Assembly (NCBI GenBank): GCA_017538845.1 | Contig: JAFYIC010000181.1 | Coordinates: forward strand, 1 to 11,239 | Source of the DNA: Bacillota bacterium | Lineage (GTDB): Bacteria; Bacillota; Clostridia; Peptostreptococcales; Anaerovoracaceae | DNA length: 11,239 nucleotides | Direction: 5' to 3' | Shown here: positions 1 to 5,656 of the stretch, one piece after another | Position numbering within the stretch: position 1 is the first letter of the stretch | Layout: each line of letters opens with the position of its first letter | The notes under the pieces: model-generated | What the model saw: the letters and a program-made list of their open reading frames with translations, nothing else | Databases searched by the model: none | Told to the model about the DNA's origin: nothing | Program-made: the position numbers and the translations under genes

Positions 1-888
1 GCCGACTTTCAGAACGTTAGGATGTACCATTCCGCATCCCAGGATCTCTATCCAGCCGCTTCCCTTGCAGACTCTGCATCCCTTGCCGCCGCACTTGAAG
101 CACGTAACGTCCATCTCTGCGCTGGGCTCGGTGAACGGGAAGTGGTGAGGTCTGAACTTTGTCTTGGTGTCGTTTCCGAAGAGCTGCTTGGCCATGCTGT
201 CCAGGGTGCCCTTCAGATCCGCCATGGTGATGCCCTCGTCCACGACCAGTCCTTCCACCTGATGGAACATAGGCGAATGTGTGGCGTCCGGAGTATCGCA
301 CCTGAAACATCTTCCCGGTGAGATGACCTTGATAGGCGGCTCCTGCTTCAGCAGCGTCCTTACCTGTACAGGTGAAGTCTGCGTTCTCAGCAGTATGTCG
401 TCATTGATGTAGAAAGTGTCGCTCCAGTCTCTTGCGGGATGGTTCGGTCCCGCGTTCAGAGCATCGAAGTTATAAAAGACTGTCTCAACTTCAGGCCCTT
501 CCGCAATGGAAAAGCCCATAGACATAAATATCTTTGAGATCTCCTCTATGGTTATGGTGATCGGATGCTTCACGCCCAGGTTGATTTCTTTGCCCGGTTC
601 TGTAACGTCTATCCTCTCTTTTCTGAATGTGAGTATTTTCGCAGCGGCCTTGACTTCCTCGAACTTGTCATTGATGCGCTGTTCGATCTCATTTCTGGCC
701 TTGTTGGCTGCCTGTCCCAGTTCTTTTCTTTCGTCCTTGCTGAGCTGGCCCATTGACTTGAGTATGGCGGTTATCTCGCCCTTTTTCCCAAGCAGTTTGA
801 CTCTCAGATCCTCGATCTCTTCGCGGGTCTTCACCTCTGCCAGTTTTTCTTTTGCGTTCTGTAAGATCTTGTTCAACTGATCCTTCAT
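1..888 (-). CDS. pheS: Phenylalanine--tRNA ligase alpha subunit, 3' end cut by window edge
   Basis: This is the catalytic alpha subunit of class II PheRS, which charges tRNA-Phe as an alpha2beta2 enzyme in the cytoplasm. The frame is open from the ATG at 888-886 to the window edge, giving 296 residues, so roughly 40 C-terminal residues of a typical subunit of about 340 are missing. Residues 1-90 form the charged, probably coiled-coil N-terminal arm. The catalytic domain follows with GPEVETVFYNFDALN (131-145), NHPARD (149-154), the motif 2 region SPGRCFRCDTPDATHSPMFH (190-209) and FTEPSAEMDV (252-261). A CxxC...CxxC cluster lies at C263, C266, C271 and C274 before GSGW, as seen in many bacterial PheS proteins. 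AAAGGA at 905-900 lies 11 nt before the ATG. pheT is expected just beyond the left edge. The gene follows the methyltransferase gene by 101 nt, a neighbourhood known in Bacillota. Confidence 0.97.
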   Translation of the reverse strand, partial: MKDQLNKILQNAKEKLAEVKTREEIEDLRVKLLGKKGEITAILKSMGQLSKDERKELGQAANKARNEIEQRINDKFEEVKAAAKILTFRKERIDVTEPGKEINLGVKHPITITIEEISKIFMSMGFSIAEGPEVETVFYNFDALNAGPNHPARDWSDTFYINDDILLRTQTSPVQVRTLLKQEPPIKVISPGRCFRCDTPDATHSPMFHQVEGLVVDEGITMADLKGTLDSMAKQLFGNDTKTKFRPHHFPFTEPSAEMDVTCFKCGGKGCRVCKGSGWIEILGCGMVHPNVLKVG

Positions 889-989
889 TTTCTCATTTGT
901 CCTTTCTTATTGTTTCGGTCTTTTCCGGACCGTTACCGTCTCTTTTACTGATCCGGGCCTCATTTTCTCCGGATCCTTTTGAAGCTCTC
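889..989 (-). other. Spacer between methyltransferase gene and pheS with two hairpins
   Basis: Two potential hairpins lie on the transcribed strand. The first, 950-975, has a perfect 7-bp stem, GATCCGG/CCGGATC, with a 12-nt loop. The second, 915-931, has a 5-bp stem, CGGTC/GACCG, with a 7-nt loop. Neither is followed by a run of U, so neither looks like an intrinsic terminator. They could mark mRNA processing or set the relative amounts of the two products, which is inference. I see no T-box leader, although phenylalanyl-tRNA synthetase operons in Bacillota often carry one, and the spacer is too short for a full T-box. Confidence 0.5.
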
Positions 990-1781
990 TCAGCTGCCCT
1001 GCTGCAGCACCGAATGATACATGATCACGGCTGCCGCAACTGCTGCGTTCAGTGAATCGATATCTCCCCGCATGGGTATCTTTATCAATTCGTCAGCTTC
1101 TTTGATGAATGTTTCCGAAACGCCGTTTCCTTCGTTGCCTATTACGATGGCGGCATCTTTGCTCATGTCCGCGTCGTAATACATCCTGTCCGTGTCGAAA
1201 GATGTGCAGAACACTTTCTTTCCCCGGGCTTTCGCAAGTTCGAGGGCGTCTTTTTCTGTATCCGCATATACGACCGGAACTCTGAAAAGGGAACCTGCAG
1301 TCGCTCTTACGACTTTCGGCGAATATATATCGCCGGTCCCTTTCACCGCTATGATGCCTCCGTATCCTGCCGCGTCTGCTGTCCTAATGATGGTACCCAG
1401 ATTTCCCGGGTCCTGAAGTTTATCAAGAATAAGTATATTGCTTCTGTCAGGTGCGAAATTTTCCGGCTCAGGCGCTTTGGAAACCACCGCCAGTATTCCC
1501 TGGCTGTTTTCTGTCTGGGCGGCCTTTTCAAAAAGGCTGCCCTTCATAAAGACTGTCCCGCCGTAGGCTTCGACCTTCTTCATGAGTTCAGGGTCAATCC
1601 CGGCATCATCGCTGATCACGATCTGCTGTATATCCTGTCCCGAATCAACAGCTTCACTGACCAGATTCTCACCTTCGATCAGATAGCACGAAAGCCGGTC
1701 TCTGTATTTTTTCTGGGCGAGTTTCTCGCACAGTTTGAATATCTGGTTGTCTTTTGACGAAACCGTCCTGAAATCAACCAC
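990..1781 (-). CDS. TrmH/SpoU-family RNA 2'-O-methyltransferase
   Basis: This is a SPOUT-class enzyme predicted to methylate a ribose 2'-OH in rRNA or tRNA using SAM. The N-terminal part, which includes KYRDRLSCYLIEGENLV, matches the small L30e-like substrate-binding domain. The C-terminal half carries the three SpoU knot motifs: LDKLQDPGNLGTIIRTADAAG with the conserved Asn and Arg, then AIVIGNEGNGVS, then IPMRGDIDSLNAAVAAAV. The longest reading starts at ATG 1799, but no ribosome site fits it. GGAGG at 1791-1787 lies 5 nt before a GTG at 1781-1779, so I chose that start, giving 263 residues. The substrate cannot be read from sequence. The protein resembles B. subtilis YsgA, also next to pheS, and RlmB-type enzymes, but I do not assign a symbol. 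The stop is TGA at 992-990. Confidence 0.93.
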   Translation of the reverse strand: MVDFRTVSSKDNQIFKLCEKLAQKKYRDRLSCYLIEGENLVSEAVDSGQDIQQIVISDDAGIDPELMKKVEAYGGTVFMKGSLFEKAAQTENSQGILAVVSKAPEPENFAPDRSNILILDKLQDPGNLGTIIRTADAAGYGGIIAVKGTGDIYSPKVVRATAGSLFRVPVVYADTEKDALELAKARGKKVFCTSFDTDRMYYDADMSKDAAIVIGNEGNGVSETFIKEADELIKIPMRGDIDSLNAAVAAAVIMYHSVLQQGS

Positions 1782-1786
1782 TTTAA

Positions 1787-1791
1787 CCTCC
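1787..1791 (-). promoter_or_regulatory. Shine-Dalgarno GGAGG that decides the methyltransferase start
   Basis: GGAGG reads on the minus strand at 1791-1787, inside what would be codons 3-5 if translation began at ATG 1799. It is 5 nt before GTG 1781-1779. The nearest alternative for ATG 1799 is an AGGA 14 nt upstream, which is too far. The start is therefore more likely internal. Confidence 0.6.
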
Positions 1792-1807
1792 ATGTCCATG
1801 ACATAAT

Positions 1808-1836
1808 ATTTTATCCTATTTTGCCGCTGATTTCCA
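1808..1836 (-). promoter_or_regulatory. Candidate sigma-A promoter for the methyltransferase-pheS operon
   Basis: On the minus strand a -35-like TGGAAA (1836-1831, 4 of 6 to TTGACA) is followed after 17 nt by the -10-like TAAAAT (1813-1808, 5 of 6). An overlapping TATTAT at 1808-1803 is another possible -10. Transcription would begin near 1801, about 10 nt before the GGAGG that I use to choose the GTG start at 1781. It lies downstream of the ftsZ terminator, where a new promoter is needed. The match is moderate and the region is AT-rich, so a chance match is possible. Confidence 0.4.
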
Positions 1837-1861
1837 GTATTCAGGGAATATTTAACCGCTT

Positions 1862-1878
1862 TTGATTTACATAATCAA
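1862..1878. repeat. Inverted repeat TTGATT-N5-AATCAA, possible operator
   Basis: A perfect 6-bp inverted repeat with a 5-nt spacer lies in the gap between ftsZ and the methyltransferase gene. Its centre is about 70 bp upstream of the transcription start predicted from the candidate promoter. The half-sites recall the TTGAT...ATCAA of FNR/CRP-family sites, but the spacing between those five-base halves is 7 rather than 4, so I do not assign a regulator. Confidence 0.25.
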
Positions 1879-1910
1879 TGTTGCGTCAATCGTTCCCTTT
1901 CCTGTGTTTA

Positions 1911-1949
1911 TTTAAACAAACGTGCATGCCTCACAAAAAGACATGCACG
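1911..1949 (-). terminator. Rho-independent terminator after ftsZ
   Basis: On the minus strand CGTGCATG (1949-1942) pairs with CATGCACG (1928-1921). The 8-bp perfect stem can extend by a T-G and a C-G pair, leaving a 9-nt loop. It is followed by TTTGTTT. The hairpin begins 67 nt after the ftsZ stop and lies before the next promoter candidate, so it should end the ftsZ transcript. The U-tract is broken by one G, so termination may be partial. Confidence 0.75.
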
Positions 1950-2016
1950 ATATATTCATTGAACAGTATTTTCCGAAGAGCGATACGCGCCGTGGCTTAT
2001 GATCGTATGCCGCTGC

Positions 2017-3159
2017 CTATTCATCCTTCTTCATCAGGTCTTCGCTCTTGAGGAATGTCGGAATGGTGAATGAATTCGACGCTGTGCCTGTCAGGTCCAT
2101 CTTCTTTTCCATCTCCTGCTGGCGCTGGTCGAACTGTTCCTCAGCCTCTGACTTTTCCTCTTCGGCGCCTGTATCATCATCGCTGTATCCCGTCTCTATG
2201 CCTGTGCCGTCAGTTCCCGTAGCTATTACGGTAACTACGATCTCGTCCTTCAGGGCTTCGTTGATGGATGCGCCGAAGATGACCATAGCTTCCGGATCCG
2301 CAGCTTCGGTAACCTTGTCTGCGACGCTGGTTACTTCCTGGAGAGTCATATCATATCCGCCTGCGATGTTAAAGAGGATAGCTTTAGCTCCGGCAATGCT
2401 GGTTTCAAGCAGCGGACTCTCCACAGCATTCTTTACAGCATCGTCTATCTTGGTCTCGCCCTTGCCGCTTCCGACTCCCATGTGAGCTACGCCCTTGTCC
2501 TTCATGACTGTCTGTACGTCTGCGAAGTCCAGATTGATCAAAGCGTCGTAAGTGATTATATCCGAGATACCCTGTACGCCCTGTTTCAGCACTTCGTCAG
2601 CCATAGCGAACGCATCCAGCAATGACGTGTTTGCTTCGGACTGAAGAAGCAGTTTGTCGTTAGGAACTACGACCAGTGAGTCAACGTATTTCTTGAGATA
2701 CTTTACTCCCAGTTCAGCGTGTTCACTTCTCTTCTTTCCTTCAAATGAGAAAGGCTTGGTTACTACGCCGACTGTAAGAGCTCCGGAATCCTTGGCTACC
2801 TTGGCTATGATCGGGGCAGCTCCTGTTCCTGTTCCGCCTCCCATACCGGCTGTTATGAATACCATATCGGACTCGCCGATGAATTTGGTTATGTCTTCAA
2901 GATTCTCTTCAGCCGACTTCTGGCCAACGTCAGGATTGCCGCCTGCGCCCAGACCCTTGGTCAGCTTCTCGCCGATCTGCAGCTTGGTCTCGGCCTTGCA
3001 TTTGGCGAGATCCATCTTGTCTGTGTTGATGGCCATGAAGTTTACGCCCTTCACGCCTGAATCTATCATCCTGTTCACTGCGTTACAACCGCCGCCGCCG
3101 ACTCCAACGACTTTTATACGCGCAGCGACGTTCTGGTCATTCATTTCGAATTGCAACAT
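2017..3159 (-). CDS. ftsZ: Cell division GTPase FtsZ
   Basis: FtsZ is the tubulin homologue that polymerises at midcell with GTP and organises the septal wall machinery. At 380 residues it has a normal length. Visible motifs are the nucleotide-binding loop [11 protein letters not shown] (21-31), the tubulin signature [10 protein letters not shown] (108-117), the [17 protein letters not shown] helix (175-191) and the T7 synergy loop [11 protein letters not shown] (209-219), which completes the GTPase site of the next subunit. A charged, Glu/Gln-rich linker (about 320-360) leads to the conserved C-terminal peptide FTIPTFLK (364-371), which binds membrane anchors such as FtsA or SepF. AGGAGG at 3174-3169 lies 9 nt before the ATG. 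The gene stands alone between a strong promoter and a hairpin terminator. The stop is TAG. No ftsA is adjacent, so SepF is the likelier anchor (inference). Confidence 0.99.
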   Translation of the reverse strand: MLQFEMNDQNVAARIKVVGVGGGGCNAVNRMIDSGVKGVNFMAINTDKMDLAKCKAETKLQIGEKLTKGLGAGGNPDVGQKSAEENLEDITKFIGESDMVFITAGMGGGTGTGAAPIIAKVAKDSGALTVGVVTKPFSFEGKKRSEHAELGVKYLKKYVDSLVVVPNDKLLLQSEANTSLLDAFAMADEVLKQGVQGISDIITYDALINLDFADVQTVMKDKGVAHMGVGSGKGETKIDDAVKNAVESPLLETSIAGAKAILFNIAGGYDMTLQEVTSVADKVTEAADPEAMVIFGASINEALKDEIVVTVIATGTDGTGIETGYSDDDTGAEEEKSEAEEQFDQRQQEMEKKMDLTGTASNSFTIPTFLKSEDLMKKDE

Positions 3160-3168
3160 CAGAAAATA

Positions 3169-3174
3169 CCTCCT
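3169..3174 (-). promoter_or_regulatory. Consensus ribosome binding site of ftsZ
   Basis: AGGAGG on the minus strand at 3174-3169 lies 9 nt before the ATG at 3159-3157. It is the strongest Shine-Dalgarno sequence in the window, consistent with the high level of FtsZ that cells need. Confidence 0.85.
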
Positions 3175-3227
3175 AAAATACGGTTCAATGTGCGATCAAA
3201 ATTTATTCATACTACAATCTATAGTGC

Positions 3228-3236
3228 ATTATAACA
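3228..3236 (-). promoter_or_regulatory. Extended -10 promoter for ftsZ
   Basis: The minus strand reads TGTTATAAT at 3236-3228, a perfect TATAAT with the upstream TGn extension. The hexamer 17 nt upstream is TGGCAT, a poor -35. TTGTGG lies at a 20-nt spacing. Both fall inside the preceding terminator hairpin. Extended -10 promoters tolerate weak -35 elements. The predicted start is near 3221, giving a leader of about 60 nt with a consensus ribosome site. Confidence 0.78.
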
Positions 3237-3237
3237 C

Positions 3238-3275
3238 AAAAAAAGCGCATATGCCACAATTTTTCGTGGATGCGC
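3238..3275 (-). terminator. Rho-independent terminator of the wall operon, after divIB
   Basis: On the minus strand GCGCAT (3275-3270) plus CCAC (3269-3266) pair with GTGG (3257-3254) and ATGCGC (3250-3245), with a 3-nt bulge (3253-3251) on the 3' arm and an 8-nt loop. Seven U follow (3244-3238). On the plus strand the same hairpin is followed by G and seven T, so it could act in both directions, though no plus-strand gene approaches it. The hairpin starts 96 nt after the divIB stop. Confidence 0.88.
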
Positions 3276-3371
3276 GTTTTTTTCATTTTTTCTTCACAAA
3301 GGCGTTTTCAGCCACCTTTCATCGCGTTTTTTCCGTTGCCTGAAAGCGTTGAAAAAGCAACACGTCCGGCA
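3276..3371 (-). other. Untranslated 3' region of divIB
   Basis: This stretch lies between the divIB stop and the terminator hairpin and holds no gene. It is rich in A-runs on the transcribed strand. AAAAAACGCG occurs twice (3332-3323 and 3282-3273), with a shorter AAAACGC at 3308-3302. Weak hairpins such as GTTGC/GCAAC can be drawn, but none is persuasive. Confidence 0.5.
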
Positions 3372-4550
3372 TCATCTGAGCTTCTTTCCGAAGGAGATAT
3401 AATCGTTCTTCAGAACGGTCACAGTACCCCTTTCCACATGATTTTTCTTAAGATCATAGATAACTTTTCTCAGATTTCCGTTTTCAATAGTATGTGTTAT
3501 GTCATCCCATTCGCCCCTGACATACAGCTTGTTTTTGATGTAGAGCTTCATGGTTTTTTTCGTCAGATCCATCTTCTTGAAGTAAAGATCCCCTCTTCTG
3601 ACTATCCTCAGCAGTTTCAGGTTGCGGTCCAGCAGTCTCTGGTTCTTTGCGGTGACGGTTTCACCCAGTTCCGTCCTGTTTGCCTTTACGCCTTTCAGAA
3701 GCGTGATCTTCAGGGACCTCTTTGTCTTTCTGAGAAGCACCCCGTGCCTGTCGATTATGTAATATCTTTTGTTCCTCTTTATCTTAGCCGCGTTTCTTCT
3801 CTCTTTAACCTTGATGATGATCCTGTTCGGGAAATCTCTCTCGATCGACGCTTCGGCAAAATACGGATTGCTGAGAAGGGCTTTTTCCCCGTCCGATGTG
3901 TCCACGTCAAAGAAAATGTTCATCTTTTTCTTGATGTCAGTTTTCTTCAGGATGTATGCCCTGCTGTATTTGTGATTGCCCTCTATCTTGATCTTCTTGA
4001 CCATGAAATAGTCGGATTTCATGAATACTATCGCAAGGACTACCACCAGGATGGCTATGCCTATCCTGAGGAGATAATTCTTTCTTCTTCTTCTTTTCCG
4101 CTGCTTGAATTCCTCGTCCGAAAGCTTCCCGCTGCTGGTGATGTAATCCATCCGGTAGAGTTCTTCGTCGGGAATGTCTATCGGAGGCACCTCATCCACT
4201 TCCCCGTCAAAGTATCTGCTCTCATTCTCAGGGATCTCATAGGGTTCCGGAGCATCCTCCGTGTAGTATGACTTCGGTGCTTCTCCGGTATCCTGCGGAT
4301 CAGGGGCGTCTTCCGTGTAATACGAATCCGTGGCAGTTTCTCCGCCTTTGTCTTCGTAGGTATATGTGACATCGTCCGCGTTTTCCTGCACGTCAAGGGA
4401 AGACGCGTTTTCCGCATCTTCTGTGTCAGTACCGTTTTCTGCCTGTTCCGGAATATCTGAATCGATATCCCCGGGGACATCCGTGCTCACATCTTCTCCG
4501 GGAGCAGCCGTGTCCTCCGCTTCGCTTTCGCGGATCTCTTTGTCATCCAT
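3372..4550 (-). CDS. divIB: Cell division protein DivIB/FtsQ with long acidic N-terminal tail
   Basis: DivIB (FtsQ in Gram-negatives) is a bitopic divisome scaffold that works with FtsL/DivIC and the septal synthase FtsW-PBP. The 392 residues read as: an acidic, probably disordered cytoplasmic tail (1-149); a basic stop RKRRRRK (151-157); one membrane segment (about 160-178); a POTRA domain (about 182-250, MVKKIKIEGNHKYSRAYILK to RDFPNRIIIKVKERR); and a beta domain beginning KRYYIIDRHGVLLR (261-274). The tail has 50 Asp/Glu and 8 Lys/Arg in residues 1-150. Residues 181-392 have 55 Lys/Arg and about 23 Asp/Glu. The tail carries SYYTEDAP twice. Typical homologues have shorter tails. The ATG lies 8 nt after the murG stop, and its AAGGA site overlaps the end of murG. 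The stop is TGA, followed by the operon terminator. Sequence conservation in this family is low, so the call rests on domain layout and position. Confidence 0.92.
   Translation of the reverse strand: MDDKEIRESEAEDTAAPGEDVSTDVPGDIDSDIPEQAENGTDTEDAENASSLDVQENADDVTYTYEDKGGETATDSYYTEDAPDPQDTGEAPKSYYTEDAPEPYEIPENESRYFDGEVDEVPPIDIPDEELYRMDYITSSGKLSDEEFKQRKRRRRKNYLLRIGIAILVVVLAIVFMKSDYFMVKKIKIEGNHKYSRAYILKKTDIKKKMNIFFDVDTSDGEKALLSNPYFAEASIERDFPNRIIIKVKERRNAAKIKRNKRYYIIDRHGVLLRKTKRSLKITLLKGVKANRTELGETVTAKNQRLLDRNLKLLRIVRRGDLYFKKMDLTKKTMKLYIKNKLYVRGEWDDITHTIENGNLRKVIYDLKKNHVERGTVTVLKNDYISFGKKLR
4242..4325 (-). repeat. Two-copy SYYTEDAP peptide repeat in the DivIB tail
   Basis: Residues 76-85 (4325-4296) and 94-103 (4271-4242) of DivIB are the same decapeptide except for one Asp/Glu swap: SYYTEDAPDP and SYYTEDAPEP. 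At codon level seven of the ten codons differ only synonymously, one gives the Asp/Glu change and two are identical. The DNA copies are thus diverged while the peptide is kept. Confidence 0.85.
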
Positions 4551-4558
4551 GATACGGT

Positions 4559-5653
4559 CTATCCTTCAATGTTCGCGTATATCACATCTGTAGCGTCTGT
4601 AAGCGCGCATTTCCTGCTGGCTTCAGACATCTTTTCGAGAAGGCTCCTGTCGTTCCTGAGCATATTGATATACTCCGATATCTTTTCGCCCGACAGCATC
4701 TTCTCCTCAAGTATGAAAGCCCCGTCCTTGTCAGCCACTGCCTTGGCATTGTAGAACTGATGGTTCCCCGTAACTATAGGCGACGGGATGAATACGGCAG
4801 GCTTGCCGCATACCGTCACCTCTGCCACGGTGAGGGCCCCGCTGCGGCTTATGACCATATCCGCAGCAGTCAGATATTTGTCCATATCGTTTATGTATTC
4901 CTTTATGCGGATATTGTCCGCCGGTTTTATTCCTTTGCTTTCAAGTTCGTGGAGGATCGCCTCGTAATAGAAGCTCCCGGTGCCCAGGCATATTTCTATC
5001 CCGTCCGCCCCGTTGTAATGCTCTATCACGTCCATCATGGCCTTGTTGATCCTGCCGGCTCCCTGGCTTCCGCCAAAAGCGAGCACTACGAATCTGTCTT
5101 TGCTGATGCCCAGGTCTTTTCTGGCGTCCTCTTTGTTCAGTGAAAAGAACTCCTTCCTCACCGGATTGCCTGTGAGAACGTGCTTTTCCGGCTGTTTGAA
5201 GTATTTTGCCGCATCAGCAAATCCCAGGAACACCTTCTTCGTATATTTCTCGGACACCTTGTTGGTAAGTCCCGGGAACGCGTTTGATTCGTGGATATAT
5301 ACGTCAGCTCCGAATTTGTATCCTGCCTTTATTACGGGAGCACTGGCATATCCGCCAGTCCCTATGACTATGTCAGGTTTGAATCTTTCGACTATCTTCT
5401 TGGCTTCGAGCTTGCCCTTTACCAGTTTGCGGGCCACATTGACGTTCCTGAGAAGGTTCTTCCGGTCTATACCTTCCGCTGTTACGAACTCTATGGGATA
5501 CCCGTGCCGGGGCACGATCTTCTTTTCAAGACCGTGATCCGTCCCCACAAAAAGTATTTCCGCATCGGGCTGTTCCTGCTTTATCTTATCGGCTATGGCT
5601 ATTGCAGGATATATATGTCCGCCTGTGCCTCCGCCTGTCATTATCACTTTCAT
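4559..5653 (-). CDS. murG: UDP-GlcNAc:lipid I N-acetylglucosaminyltransferase MurG
   Basis: MurG adds GlcNAc to lipid I on the inner face of the membrane to give lipid II. At 364 residues it has the usual length for this GT28 (GT-B fold) enzyme. Visible motifs are the N-terminal glycine loop GGGTGGH (7-13), GTGGYASAPV (98-107), HESNAFPG (121-128), and in the C-terminal UDP-GlcNAc domain GGSQGAG (194-200), SRSGALTVAE (269-278) and PSPIVTGNHQFYNA (291-304). GGAGG lies 8 nt before the ATG and inside the last codons of ftsW. The ftsW stop and the murG ATG are 3 nt apart, so translation is probably coupled. murB, which follows murG in B. subtilis, is not here: divIB comes next. Confidence 0.99.
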   Translation of the reverse strand: MKVIMTGGGTGGHIYPAIAIADKIKQEQPDAEILFVGTDHGLEKKIVPRHGYPIEFVTAEGIDRKNLLRNVNVARKLVKGKLEAKKIVERFKPDIVIGTGGYASAPVIKAGYKFGADVYIHESNAFPGLTNKVSEKYTKKVFLGFADAAKYFKQPEKHVLTGNPVRKEFFSLNKEDARKDLGISKDRFVVLAFGGSQGAGRINKAMMDVIEHYNGADGIEICLGTGSFYYEAILHELESKGIKPADNIRIKEYINDMDKYLTAADMVISRSGALTVAEVTVCGKPAVFIPSPIVTGNHQFYNAKAVADKDGAFILEEKMLSGEKISEYINMLRNDRSLLEKMSEASRKCALTDATDVIYANIEG

Positions 5654-5656
5654 AGT

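Noticed and set aside
885..896. A three-codon frame, ATG AGA AAA TGA, overlapping the pheS ATG.
   Set aside because: The Shine-Dalgarno spacing of 3 nt is too short, and such tiny overlaps arise by chance in A-rich leaders.
907..963. An 18-codon frame (MRPGSVKETV...) in the pheS leader, considered as a leader peptide.
   Set aside because: It has no Phe codons, so it does not fit phenylalanine attenuation, and its GGAG is only 3 nt from the ATG.
1950..2016. Possible second stem (ATACG/CGTAT) between the ftsZ stop and its terminator.
   Set aside because: The stem is only 5 bp with a loop of about 16 nt, so it is not convincing.
3270..4271. A 333-codon plus-strand open frame opposite divIB.
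   Set aside because: It lies wholly antisense to a well-supported gene, has no family motif and begins inside the terminator hairpin region. It is a by-product of codon bias in divIB.
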